From Primulina eburnea (Eukaryota > Streptophyta > Magnoliopsida > Lamiales > Gesneriaceae), in NCBI RefSeq assembly GCF_022965805.1, contig NC_133102.1:7510885-7574884 (forward strand): DNA of 64,000 bases, in the 5' to 3' direction. Positions 27,202 to 39,602 of this stretch are shown here, piece after piece. The translations under genes and the position numbers were made by a program. Positions within the stretch are counted from its first letter, which is position 1, and every line of letters starts with the position of its first letter. The notes under the pieces were generated by a model that was not told the origin of the DNA, did not search any database, and saw only the letters and a list, made by a program, of their open reading frames with translations.

Positions 27202-28340
27202 TTCCAGTAAGAGGTAGAGAAAGGGTTGACTTTATACACGAATGTTCAGCTCGCGAGCAATTATGTTTCTGAATGACATCCAACTATACCACTTTGTATT
27301 TTTTAATTTTTTTTAAAAAAATTTTGTAAGGCAAAAAACGTGTTTTCCATGAAATGCACTAAAATGTGTATGCTGTCAAATTTTAAAGTTGGAAGCAGAC
27401 GGTTGATCGGGGAAATTTCACACGCAATTCCATTAATGCACGCTGTTTAACATCTTATAAATAGAGACACAATTATTCATCTTTTTTTCGAGTTTTCTCT
27501 CATATATTAGTATTTGAGTGCTTAATTCTATAATATTTTTAAGTTATATGTTCTTCTGTACCAAAAGAGTGTGTGTTATCTTTATAAACACATATACAGT
27601 GAGTGAGCTGTATATCATAAAATATTACAGTAAAAATTTTTTCATCTATCTCGCAATGTTTATCCTAATAATTTTTAAGAGTTTTCTACGTACGTAAATC
27701 TTGATGTCCAATTTATTTTTTATTTTTATAGTTATTATCTCAAATTATATCAGTGAGACCAACATATATGTTTTGCACAAATGAAGCAAGCAAACATGGG
27801 CCGGTTTCTTATCCAATAACAAACCCTTTGACAGATTCTTAGTCATGTATTTTTATTTTTGGGTTTTTATTTTTGGGATTTTCAGTAATTTTTTATCGGA
27901 GTATTAATATTATATTATACACATCAGTGTCATGTCAAAATAGGTAGGCATCATAATAGATGTCACATCAGTTCCACATAAGAAAAATGATCATGATGGT
28001 AAAAAAAACCAAGACAGGGGATCAAGAGAAAATTTATTAATATAAAAGACTAAAATCGAAAAATAAATATATGAGACTAATGTTGCAGTTTTTCTTAATC
28101 AAATTACCATTGAGAAATTTCACAAAGCTGAGAAATAATAAGTGGAGCTACATAACGTTTGACCTTAGTAAATTAAGAAATTTCACAATATTTAGAAATT
28201 ATCAATGAAAAATTTATTCAAATATACATATTATTCTATTAAAATTACTTATAGGTCCAACTCGTAACACAACTAATGGCAACATATAGATATGTAAGAA
28301 CTTTTGTGAGAGCATCCATTGATCCACACACACACATATA
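27202..28340. other. Intergenic: DC1 promoter side
   Basis: AT-rich, no coding frame. It should include the promoter of the minus-strand DC1 gene; the TATA-like word CTATTTATAA on the minus strand (about 27455-27465) is a weak candidate. Confidence 0.35.
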
Positions 28341-28592
28341 TTAGTTATTCTGTATATGCGATACGTGTGGATACAATCTTTTTTATTGTTATCGATGGAC
28401 TAAAGTGAAATTTGACAAATTATGGAAGGATTAAATTGATATTTGAATTTTTTAAATAAAAAAATAAAATAAAAGTGTGTGTTGAACTTAAAAAAAAAAA
28501 CAAGAAACAAAAAAAGTGTAATATTAATATTATCATATAAGGTAAAGTTAAAAGAAAAAATTGGTGTTCTTCCTAGATAGTTACTATCATGC
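28341..28592 (-). mobile_element. Helitron-like fragment, minus copy
   Basis: Read on the minus strand this matches the two plus-strand units at 37735-38245, including TTGTCAAATTTCACTTTAGT and AATTCAAATATCAATTTA. Its end is GAATAACTAA followed by T, which fits the CTRR-T rule. The hairpin before it is degraded. No coding capacity; the 5' end is not defined. Confidence 0.5.
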
Positions 28593-28760
28593 CCGACCCT
28601 TCGATATTAAATAACATATCATAACATTATCAAATTGAATATTATTACATTCATTTTATTGTTTAAATGATATAGATACAAGTGATGAAGTTACAAAAAA
28701 ATAAATACAATAATGCAGTTATCAACAATCTTACAAATAAATTTGAAAGTAGACTAACTT

Positions 28761-31700
28761 TCAAATCGCCACACTATTGGGAATCCCTTTGCCAGTAATT
28801 CCGGTTTCACTACTTGTAGGGTAGAGTAAAGTGTATGGCATGTTCACAGGTCCAACCCTATTCTTCCATCTCTCATCTTCATTCATTTCTATGATTTGCT
28901 TCTCTATTTGAGTTAACTTGTTGCCGAATTTCGCGAAAGCTTCGAGAGCTCGTGCATCTTCCGTCCATTCGGGGTTGTCTCTCTGTCCAAGATAGATCTC
29001 ATCCGAGGAATGCCTCGACAAAATTTCGATGATCGCGATACCGAGCAATGTCTCAAGCCGAGCCGTGACCGTTCTCAAGAATACCTTGTCAGGGTTGGAG
29101 CACAGTTCATCGTATTCGGGGCTTCCCGGCTCGGGCATGAAACGTCGACTTATGGTAGGCCGGTTAGGGAGGTAACCGGAATACGGGTACTGACCGAAAT
29201 TTGTGGCCGCGTGAAGGGCGGATGCCAACCATATGATGGTGGTGCATGAGTCTACAAGCTCCTTTCGAGTCTCCATTTTAGGCCACCAGGGCTCGCTTTT
29301 CTTGTCGCCGTGTCCCTCTTCCCTCACCTCCTTCCACCATGATTGTAACTCGGTGTCTTTCCGAATAGCGTCGTCTGATTCGTAGTACAAGTTGCAGTAT
29401 TCCTCAACCCATGATTCTATGGCTGACCAGATTTTGAGTCCATCCACGGCATATGGATAGTCTTCGAGTAATAAACGAATGCCGAGTGGTGAATCTGTGT
29501 CTTCCACTGCCATTCCTCTGCAGGTAAATGCAAGTGTTCATGTCATGTAAAGAATCGAAAACCTGTCTTGAAGCTAGCTCGAAATGAAACGATTTTAAGC
29601 GTAAATTTTGTCAAGCTTAGAGATTTATTTTGAGCTCGAATTTAATTCTCAAACGGCTCAAAAATGTATTAAAAACTATATATGTTCACGCTCGATTAGA
29701 GTAGTATAATAAAATAATAAGCTGTCGATTACTTTACACTCACCTGTTCACTAGGTCAACTGGAAGGGCTTGATCGGGGAAAACCCAATCCTTGTAAAGC
29801 ACAGAAGACATCTCCATAGCATACTTGGCTGGGAAAACAGTGGTTTCAACGATTCCACCGGCATTGATCAAGATTTGTCTCGCGAAAGCGTTGATGTTCA
29901 TGGTGTCACGGAAGTGAGGATGCAGAAGCTTGTAGATGGGATGAAGCACACTTAGCTGCCTATTTGCAGCAATAACAAATGGCTCGATCACAGCATGTGT
30001 ATGTAACCTGTATATAAATATATAGGAGAACAAATTACTTCACATCAAAAAATATTAAAAAAATATATTTTTCATTTGTTAATTTTTCATCAAAGATTGT
30101 ATATTACCAGTGGCTGATGAGCTCATGGACTCCGGAGTCATTAACTGTGACATAGGCTCTGGCCAATTGCCAAATGGAACTTTGGACACCATCTTTAGCT
30201 GGAGTGCATACTTTGCTAATGGCACCAAACTGGTCACCATCAGGATGTGGTAAGCTCAGCTCAATCGCCAACGGCCTCAAACGCCCGTCGCTTTGTAAGA
30301 AAAGTAGAGTTCTCGTGGCATACGTTTTCAGTCGTGGTCATGTTGATCCGCCTTATATACGGCATGAGAGAGTCGTGGTGATTCAGGATGTACAATCTGT
30401 TTGCCTGGACTGCCTGTTTGTGATATTACACAAAATTCATCATACTTTTTTTTCCATGAATACAAACAAATAGATTCACTAGACTCAATTTCCATCTATT
30501 TGAATATTACCTGATCGATACTGAGCCCATCTAATTGATCACGAATATGATCTGGTGTTATTTTACTCGTTTGATCCCCGTAGACTTTTGGGTCCAGCTT
30601 GCTCGTGGGAGGAAACTCCTGCAAACATAAAAAAAATTTCGTTGAAATATAGAGAGCAAAGATTAATTTTTTTTTAATCAATTTCATACGGAGAAAATAT
30701 TATTACACACTGATATATACGAAAATTTATTGAAATGGAGTGATTAGTTTAAGGTAACAAATTACCGTGAGACGAGTGATTATGACAGGATTGACTCCTG
30801 CCAGCATTTCTCTTGCAAATTCTTCATCCGTTCTCCATGCCCATTTATCCTCTGTGACAAGTTAGGTGACGAAAATTAAAAACATGACAACTTAGTGACC
30901 AATTTTCTGAGTAAATATTTGAATACCGTACCTTTGATCACCTGCGGCATTGGAAATTTGAAGAGTCCCTCGCCGTCGGTGGGCAGAAACTCCTTGAGAA
31001 ACTCCAAGTGGTTGTTAGTATCATTTAGCAGAGGGTCCTTTGGCAGCTTGATTCCACCTTCGTACAGGTCAAGAACATCCTCGAAGCTATCGAACTCGTT
31101 ATGCACGCTGTCGGGTATATTTGTCAACTCGGGTAGAAGCACCTGTGAAATGGATTTCAGCCCATGAGCAAGAAAATCAGACATCTTCAAGTGACCGAAC
31201 CGCTCGTCCCTCGGAACGTATATGCTCAAGCTAGCTAGCAATGGGATCCTGCTCTCGGAACTAGGATCTGCCATCAAGAAAAGATCTTAAATTAATGCCA
31301 ACTTCAAGAAATATTGTGATTGTCGCTGTATCAGAAACTATGTCACAGGTCAAGTAAAATTTTTATAATATCAATTAAATGATGGGTAATTAACCTGTGT
31401 TTGCAGGAGGCCTGCCTGTTCTTCCCCTCCGAGGGTACGGATATTCGGAGGATCCCCCGAGAACCGGTCTAGCGTAATCTTGACCCCTGTCTGCATCACC
31501 CAAGTCATTGTAGTAGGCATAATCATATACCCTGTCCCATTCCTGGAGTTCACCACTTCCATCTCCCCTCAAGGTCAATAGCTCTTGTTTCCTGTAATGT
31601 TCTAGTGATGCTGGTGTTTCCCCAGGAAGATAGCTCTGAACAAGAATATGTAAACTAATTAACATGCATTTACCAAATACAAGCAACACACAAAAGTATG

Positions 31701-34167
31701 TATATATATATATATAATTCGAGAAATTCGATCATTAAAAAAAACTGCGATTTTCGACTAACAAATGATGCAAAACTGATGCAATATTGCATGCATGTGA
31801 TCCCAAAAAAAGTAATCATGGGATATATACCTGATTGGAGAAGAAAACACGGGGTGTTTTGTATTTGTGAGCTGGGTAAACCCAAGAGTTGCAAACAAAG
31901 TGGATAGTTCCATGTCCAGGGACATGGTCTAGAGTAAGTGTCTTTAGGTAAAACTCAGTGTGATGAAAATTGTTGATGATAAATGCCCCTGGCCTGCCAA
32001 ACTCTTCTCCGTCCCAGTCGAACTTGACGTCGAATGTCGAATCCTGTGGCGTCGGAGACGTGATATTCGTGATCCAATTTTCCAAGTGCGCCGCGGCACC
32101 CAACTTCCCTTTCAATTCATGATTATGATCTGCAATATGGCAAGTGTTTTATGAGTTCATATATAACAGATGAGAGATGAAGAATAATCGTCCATGCTAT
32201 TATGGAATGACCACAAAATAACCATATCGCTAATAATCTAATTTTTTTATATTTATAGAAAAACCATAATCATGAAATTAACCAAAAAATCATCCTAGAT
32301 AAATTTTTATTCTATTTAATCATGAATTTTTTACCCAAAAAAAATCTATCTAAAGTTCTGAATTTAATATACTCTCTAAATTTTAGTTTCACATATAAAA
32401 AAAGTACTCAAAAATTGGCTTTTATTGAATACTCAGGTGGATTTTTGGAGCAAGTGTTTTATTTCTTAAAAAATTCTATAACTTTGGTCGGGTCCTATCT
32501 GAAATGGTCAAGGATAAAAATTATATAATAGAGAGAAAAAAAACATATAATTTTATTAAAAGTAGTAAAAATATTGCAGAGTACGTATGTGAATTAATAA
32601 TATTACTGGAAATGCCAGTTTTTTCCATTTCACCAACGTCATTGATAGTGAAAGCCCCGAAACTTTCTCAATATTTTTAATTTTTCTACGTATTATAATT
32701 TCCGACGTATTATATACCGCGTACATATACGATATACGCTAAATCATAAAATAATTTTTATCACATTAAAATTTCATAACTATAGTATTATCATCGATTT
32801 CCGAATATAAATTAAAATAATGATAAAAATTTGAATAATAAATAAATAATTTAAAAAAATTATACAAGCACGCGAAATTTCGACGAGACAATAATATATA
32901 AAATGGTTAATGAGTAGAGTTGTTATAACTTTGTACGTCAATCTCGTTATGAAACAATAGATATGTCATTCTTCCTTTTAGTACGAGACTCGATGTTATT
33001 TTACTATTTACTTGCTATAATCGGCCAATGAGCATTTAAGTCATCGTAAAAACTCCAGTGAGACGGTCTCACGGATCAATTTTTTAAAACAGATATTTTA
33101 TATAAGTCACTCATGAAAAAAATATTATTTTTTATGTCAAATATATTAATTTTTATTGTAAATATAAACATGATTGACCCGTCTCACAACCGTCTTGTGA
33201 AAGACTTATTCTTAAGTCATTTATTATGGGTTTGGTAGGAAATTAAAAAGACTTCAAAGGAGGATGGAAATTTATAATTAATGTCACCAAAATAAAAATA
33301 AATAAATAAATTACAAAGATAAGTATAATATGTGTGCAAGTAAGGTAAAACTGGGTCGCATTTAGATGGAAAAAATTTGATTTGAAACGAATGAATTTAA
33401 TTAGGAAAAGGAGTTGAATGATATATTTGAAGTAATATCATCTTATATGTGTCTCGAATCTATTATAAATTTTGAATTTAACTTAGAATAATAAATATAA
33501 AATCAATTATCTAAAAAATCTAAGGTAACATTATATATTTACTCCTTTGGCTTGGATATCAATATTATTGGCACCAAAATCAAATGAGTAGGTCTTTCAT
33601 AAGACGGTCTCACATATCTTTATTCGTGAGACGGATCAATCATGTCTATATTTACCATAAAATTAATACATTTGATATAAAAAGTAATATTTTTTCGTGA
33701 GTAACTAATATAGAGTACATGTTTCACAAAATTGACTCATTATGTCATCTCACATGGAGTTTTTGTGAAATTAAATTTGGTTTTAACATACATATTCAAG
33801 GTAATATATTATAAAAAACCAAGAAGATAAAGTTTGAAACGAAATCTCGAGTTCAAGATCGAGTAAAATATAATTAACAACCCTTCCCGACCAAAAAATG
33901 GAAGAAGAACCAAAAGTATTATTAGTACTAAAAGACAATAAAACAACGAATGAATGAATGAATAAATATACCTGAGTGAGTAGAACTAATGAGCTGCAGA
34001 GATACTTTTTTCCCAAGCAATTCATCAACTCTATCAACAATCGAACCACTGAAATCTACGAAATCCAACACATTCTTTTTCATCAACACTACTTTCCCTT
34101 GTATCTTCTTCTTCTTCTGTTGTTTCTCTAGTTCATTTTCCACGATCAACAAATTTAAAATACCCAT
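28761..34167 (-). CDS. LOX1: 9-lipoxygenase, 9 exons, apparent frameshift in exon 7
   Basis: A plant lipoxygenase that adds oxygen to linoleic/linolenic acid, feeding oxylipin synthesis. Exons in transcript order: 34167-33972, 32129-31831, 31635-31395, 31267-30932, 30851-30766, 30618-30511, 30413-30108, 30007-29744, 29517-28761. The predicted length is about 863 aa. There is an N-terminal PLAT/LH2 domain (exons 1-2), then the catalytic domain. Iron ligands by position: His523 and His528 (SHWLHTHA), His714 and Asn718 (LHAATNF), and the C-terminal Ile863 (PNSVAI). [13 protein letters not shown] carries the Thr-Val pair typical of 9-LOX. No plastid transit peptide is seen, so a cytosolic type 1 enzyme is likely. 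One extra A in an A-run at about 30325-30328 shifts exon 7; every other splice phase fits only if it is discounted. It is either an assembly error or a disabled allele. Confidence 0.9.
32130..33044. other. First part of lipoxygenase intron 1
   Basis: AT-rich intronic DNA without a coding frame. The whole intron is 33971-32130 and also holds two MITE copies. Confidence 0.6.
33045..33211 (+). mobile_element. Mutator-type MITE, copy 4 (in LOX intron 1)
   Basis: It has a perfect 9-bp flanking duplication TTAAGTCAT (33036-33044 and 33212-33220) and the family core GTGAGACGGTCTCACGG near the left end. Confidence 0.8.
33586..33767 (-). mobile_element. Mutator-type MITE, copy 5 (in LOX intron 1)
   Basis: It starts GAGTAGGTCTTTCATAAGAC and ends GGAGTTTTTGTG, flanked by AAATCAAAT (33577-33585) and AAATTAAAT (33768-33776), one mismatch. 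Confidence 0.75.
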
Positions 34168-34306
34168 TTTTTATATATCAGTGGATAATTTTTTAAAAAA
34201 TAAATATCAAAACCTAATAATTTGAGAATATTATCGATAAACTTGAGAGATATATGATTCAAGAATTTGCAAAAGAATGTGATATTGGAGTAGCTCGGGG
34301 TGCTTA

Positions 34307-34314
34307 TATTTATA
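34307..34314 (-). promoter_or_regulatory. Possible TATA box of the lipoxygenase gene
   Basis: TATAAATA on the minus strand, about 140 bp before the start codon. The spacing is reasonable for a plant promoter with a 5' UTR of about 110 nt. Confidence 0.5.
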
Positions 34315-34635
34315 TGCATTAATCCACTCGCCAAAAAAGCGTAGGGAGCTTGGAAATGGAAGGTGTCAGCATTTTACTGGGTCTTGTTCAAATTTGGCGT
34401 ACCAGAAATTTTCACTGTTCTGTATTTGTTTTGTCAATTATTTTCGCCTTGAACATTACTCGGGGGAGGGGACCGGGTTTCTTACTGTTCGGTTTCTAGA
34501 TTAGGGTTCCAATCTTTCCTTCTCATTTGTACTTAAAAAAGAATATCACTTGGCGGACCGATGGTTTATTCGTTGATCACGTGGGATGACTTTCGGGTTT
34601 CGATCAATATCGAGTTCAAGATTTAATTGTAATAA

Positions 34636-34798
34636 GGAGTAGGTCTCTTGTGAGACGGTCTCACGAATATTTATCTGTGAGACGTGTCAGCTATACCGAT
34701 ATTCACAATAAAAAGTAATATTTTTTCATGGATGACCCAAATAAGAGATCTGTATCACAAAATACGATCCGTAAGACCGTCTCACACAAGTTGTTGCC
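34636..34798 (-). mobile_element. Mutator-type MITE, copy 6 (LOX upstream)
   Basis: GGAGTAGGTCTCTTGTGAGA to CACACAAGTTGTTGCC, flanked by TTGTAATAA (34627-34635) and TTGTAACAA (34799-34807), one mismatch. It lies about 470 bp upstream of the lipoxygenase start codon. Confidence 0.8.
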
Positions 34799-34807
34799 TT
34801 GTAACAA

Positions 34808-36280
34808 GATATTTTTTCAATTATATATATTAGCTCATTCATGTAATACACGTTGTTTGCATTCCATTAGATTTCTTTTATACGTAGCTACTCTTGTTAC
34901 AAAATTTTGATATTAAAAAATTAAAATAGAATTTATTTTTTGTTTTTTTTTTGTTTTTAATATTCGTTTAGAATTTTTCATTGGGAAAAATAGAAATAAG
35001 GAGAGTAAACTATTATGTCTCTATTATATCTCAAATATTATATATAGTATAGTTCTTACTACATGGGAAAAATGAATGTTTTATTTTATTTTGTTTGGAA
35101 TCCATTTCATGTATGAATATGACTTAGTTAAATAATTATTTCACCGAAAATCACTGTTATAAAAAATTGATCAAAATAATTTAAATAAAAAAATCATAAA
35201 TTAAAGTTTTTATCACGATTTTTTAAAAAAAAAAAGCAATACTTATTTCTGCGACAAAACTTTCATGTCAAAATATTAATAACTTTTTCTTAAGTGCCCT
35301 TCAATAATATTATCTTTTTAAATCAAAACATATACAATGTTCGTATTTATTTATGATTTTAAAAAAAATTGAATTACAGAATTATCATCCGCCATTATTT
35401 TTTTTATGTAAAATATAATGACCAACGTTCGATCCTATGATTATTATGGAAATCAAGATCATATGTCCGGGCGCTCTCCTAATTTCTAACACGTGAAGTT
35501 AGTGAGATTAGATTATTGAATAAAATTAGATTTTCACAATTACCAGAAGACGTATTACGTATATCATATTTAATGTATTAATAATTATGTAAGAAAGATA
35601 ATAAATCATAAAATTTTATGAAATGTTTGATTTTCGCGAAATTATGTCAACACGACGAATAAATCATCTTAGAAAATTAATTAGTCATTAAAAGTTCAAT
35701 ATTAAAACTAAGCGTGTTAAGTTTATTTTAATAATTTTTTTGGTAAAACATGGTCCAATTGAAAAGTACGCAGTTTGATTATGATTGGGATTAATTGACT
35801 TAAACCTGCGCAAAACTATACGTGGACAAAGATAATCCTGGAATAATTTCGTAAAAATAATTATTTCAAAAAATACAGTTGTGACATAATACTGTAACCA
35901 AATATCGTTCACTAATCTAATAGTTGCGGTTTGATCACTCTATCGACAAGAACAATATTGCTCCTCGACAATCATCTTCACAGTATCGCACTAATAATTT
36001 GCAACTTGTTGCGATCGAAAGTACGACTTTAATCGATTTTTTGTTTTCGAAAGGAGACGATCGATGAACAATTAATATATAGAAAAATAAGAATGATTAA
36101 ATTTGAGAAAAAAAGATTAACAACAAAAGACCAAGAGGTAAAAAGATTCCTTGTTTATGCAAGAAATTTTGTCACAAAAATTCTTATGAGTCTGTTTCAC
36201 GGTAAATTTTTTTATACGATTTTCGATTCAACTCGTCATATGAAAAAATAATACATTTTATCAAAAGTATTAGTTTTTAC
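34808..36280. other. Intergenic, AT-rich
   Basis: No gene or clear repeat end. A degenerate MITE-like piece with TGAGTCTGTTTCACGG lies at about 36188-36205. Confidence 0.4.
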
Positions 36281-36830
36281 TATATACACAAAAACTTTTC
36301 TGAGAGGGTCTCACAAGTTAATTTTGAGATACAAGTCTCCTATTTGTGTTATTCATTAAAAAATATTATTTTTGGTGTCATAAGTTTGTAGGCAAATATT
36401 TGTGTGAGACGGTCTAACGGGTCGTATTTGTGAGACAGATCTCTTATTTGGGTCATCATGAAAAAATATTATTTTTTAGGCTAAAACTGTGTAAAACGGT
36501 CTCACGGATCGTATTTGTGAGACGGATCTCTTATTTGGATCATCCATGAAAATATTACTTTTTATGCTAAGAGTATTACTTTTATCGTGAATATGGGTAG
36601 GGTTGATCCGTCTCATAGATTAAGATCCGTGAGACGGTCTCACATGAGACCCACTCTATTTTTTATGCTAAGAGTACTACTTTTTATTGTGAATATGAGT
36701 AGGGTTGACTCGTCTCACATATTAAGAACCGTGAGACAGTCTCATATGAGACCAACTCAAGTTTGTAAATATGGACTGTATTGACCCATCGCACGGATAA
36801 AAATCCATGAAACAGTCTCATAAAAGATCT
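36281..36830 (+). mobile_element. Nested MITEs: old copy holding a 368-bp younger one
   Basis: The inner element (36391-36758) is flanked by a perfect 9-bp duplication AAGTTTGTA (36382-36390 and 36759-36767). It is longer than the usual 180 bp because internal segments are partly duplicated: the TIR core and the phrase TTTTTATGCTAAGAGTA recur. The outer, more diverged copy continues on both sides (CACAAAAACTTTTCTGAG at about 36281; CATGAAACAGTCTCATAAA at about 36805-36825), so the inner element inserted into it. Confidence 0.7.
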
Positions 36831-36835
36831 ATTGA

Positions 36836-36865
36836 CATATATGTATATATATATTTATATATATA

Positions 36866-36908
<43 letters not shown>
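36836..36908. repeat. Imperfect (TA)n microsatellite
   Basis: A TATA-rich run with TTTATA interruptions, next to the nested MITEs. Confidence 0.85.
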
Positions 36909-36916
<8 letters not shown>

Positions 36917-37734
36917 TATATAGCACACATGATTAGATCTTTTATGACTATATATATATAGTCAAAGTGAAATAATGATCTTTTTTTCCTTTTGATCGAT
37001 ACGTTATTTGCAATATTATTGGTTTTATTATTAATGATTATAATATCTATATATTTAGAATTAGTTGATATTCAAAGAAGAAAATGTGCAAATGTAATGC
37101 TTCGATATATATTATCTTTTCAACTTCATATTTTTTTGTATATATATTACTAAATCCAAGAGAAATAAAATTCTAAAAAAATTATTTTATTTGGTGGTAG
37201 AGATTTATATAAGCTTATTTAATTATCTCTATGCAACCGAAAAATTAATCTTATTTAACATTGTCCAATTTTGATAAGATATCGCAAAGAAATAATTATT
37301 TCGTTGGTCAATTAGGTAATCAGAAAATACAAATTCGAAATAAATATTATATCAGATCATAGAGCCTTTTTATTTGTTTATTCTAATATTATATTATATT
37401 TATTTTATTTTATTTAGGAAAAACCTTTTATTTATGATATATTTGGAAAATTATTAAATTTATCCATAATAATAATGAAATGGTCAAGTCAAGGGCACCT
37501 TCATCTTCAACTTAGATGCGTGGTTTGACGTGGAATAGAGTCAGGTCATTCGAGTACGCGGCACGCCAAGTCTAATACAATGCATGCAAATTGAAGGGAT
37601 GGACATTAAAGAAAAAAAATTATATATAATTTGAGATTTAATATGTGACACGGTTTCAAGGATCTATATTTCTAACTAGTCTATCCTATATATCTATTAT
37701 ATATTTATTTCATTTTATTAAGGTTGAGGACATG
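36909..37734. other. Intergenic, AT-rich
   Basis: No coding frame. A GC-richer patch at about 37495-37590 has no recognisable identity. Confidence 0.4.
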
Positions 37735-38245
37735 ATAGTAACTACCTAAGAAGGACACCAATTTTATTTTTTTTCAATTCACCTTTATATGATACTAATA
37801 TTCACTTTTCTTTTTTCTTTTTTCTTTTTAATTTCGACACAAATTTATTTTTTTTTATTTCAAAAATTCAAATATCGATTTAATCCCTTTATAATTTGTC
37901 AAATTTCACTTTAGTCCATTGACAATGATACAAAAAAAAAAGACAGTATACACACGCATCGCGTGTGCAGAATAACTAATATTTTATTAAAGTTGAGGAC
38001 GTGATAATAACCACTTAGGAAGTACACCAACTTTTTCTTCCAACTTTACCCTTATATGATATTAATATTGCACTCTTTTTTATAAAAAAAACTCAACACA
38101 TATTTTTATTTTTATTTTTATTTTTTTTTAATTTCAAAAATTCAAATATCAATTTAGTCCCTCCATAATTTGTCAAATTTCACTTTAGTTCATCGATAAT
38201 GATAAAAAAAAAAAGATTGTACACACACGCATCGCGTGTGCATAG
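37735..38245 (+). mobile_element. Tandemly duplicated Helitron-like 3' segment
   Basis: Two units of about 250 bp (about 37735-37979 and 37985-38245) share GTTGAGGAC, CACCAA, TTTGTCAAATTTCACTTTAG and the hairpin CACACGC-ATC-GCGTGTG. The first ends in AACTAA followed by T, eight bases after the hairpin, as Helitron 3' ends do; the second has a diverged terminus. A related copy on the other strand is at 28341-28592. No helicase or Rep coding sequence is present. Confidence 0.5.
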
Positions 38246-39564
38246 TAAATAGCTGTACATAGAGTGAAAAAGTAATAATTTTGACATAAAATATAAATAT
38301 GTTTTCGTGGGTTGAGTTAGATATGAATTTCGTCCAACAAAACTGACATGTGATCACACAATCTCATTGTAGTTTTTGAGTTTAATTTTATGTCAATAGC
38401 GATGGCCAATTTATTTTAAAAAAGGATTCCAACTCAACTCATAAAAAAAAAGATGATTTAGAAAATTCTAACTTGGATAGAAATAAAATTATGACTCCGT
38501 CATCGCATCAATCATCTCGTGTTTGACTCAAGTTTTACTATAATTTGAGTTAAAAAGAACTACGACGTCTTTTATCTTTCAATTTATATATTTCATCGAC
38601 ACATTCCACAAGACAAAAGGTGTCTAAAGAGATAATAAATCGAAATATACAGATAATAGAGCTATATATATTATTAAACTCGAATAAAATAAATATATTT
38701 TCGATGATATATCTGGTACGAAACGGTGCCATGTATAAATTATATATTCAGCCATTTTCAAATTGAAGCATACAAATTTTCACTTTTTATATTATTTCGT
38801 GAACAAGGGTAAAGGTTCAATGCACAGGCTCGCCTAAATATGATGGGTCGTTAATATCAATCATGATATTATATCATGACTATAATATTATTCAAAAACT
38901 GTACGAAGCCTGAAAAACTAGAATATTTGTTGATAGGAATTAACCATCTCGATTGGAAAATAATAGTTACGTACAAAATAACATGCCACAATTAAAGTAA
39001 TCGATAGGGGGGATAACCTTATTTTTATTTATTTACTATTAATAGTAATCTAAATAAGTAAATATACTTTGTATTTTTAGTTCAAATTTTATATCAAAAT
39101 ACTCTGCATTTGTTTCACTATATTCCAAATTCTGACATAGTAAATAATAACAAAACTGTGTGAGGCGGTCTCACGGTCAATTTGTGAGACGATCTTATTT
39201 GGAAACCAGTACTGATATGCTAAGTTATTACTTTTTATGTGAATAGGCGGGGTTGCCCTCTCACGATGAGATCGTGCGACGTCTCACTGAGAACTCGATA
39301 TAATATTCTTTCAACATTTTAACATATATATATGATCCAACGATATGAAGCGATTATATTATTTTATTAAAATTATTTTACTTTAAATACATTAATGAAG
39401 GAGAGGAGACTCATACGTCTCTTCAAAGTGGCTTCAAAAATCAAAATATATATTAATGGTGAGTTCAAAAACGACCATTCATACATCGAAAATGGAGATT
39501 AATTTTCTAGATTTGAAAAACTGATTCGGTTGGTATATTGAGTTGTGTACCATTATATTTTGTA
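38246..39564. other. Intergenic; degraded MITE at about 39150-39297
   Basis: AT-rich. The piece at about 39150-39297 (GTGTGAGGCGGTCTCACGG ... CGACGTCTCACTGAG) is a shortened, diverged member of the MITE family. Nothing else was recognised. Confidence 0.45.
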
Positions 39565-39602
39565 GGCAAAAACTTGTGTGAAACGGTCTCACGGGTCGTA
39601 TT

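Noticed and set aside
36587..36784. Small frame with repeated MLRVLLFIVN-like words
   Set aside because: The same words appear in frames at 351-662 and 23987-24235; they are translations of the MITE, not a peptide family.
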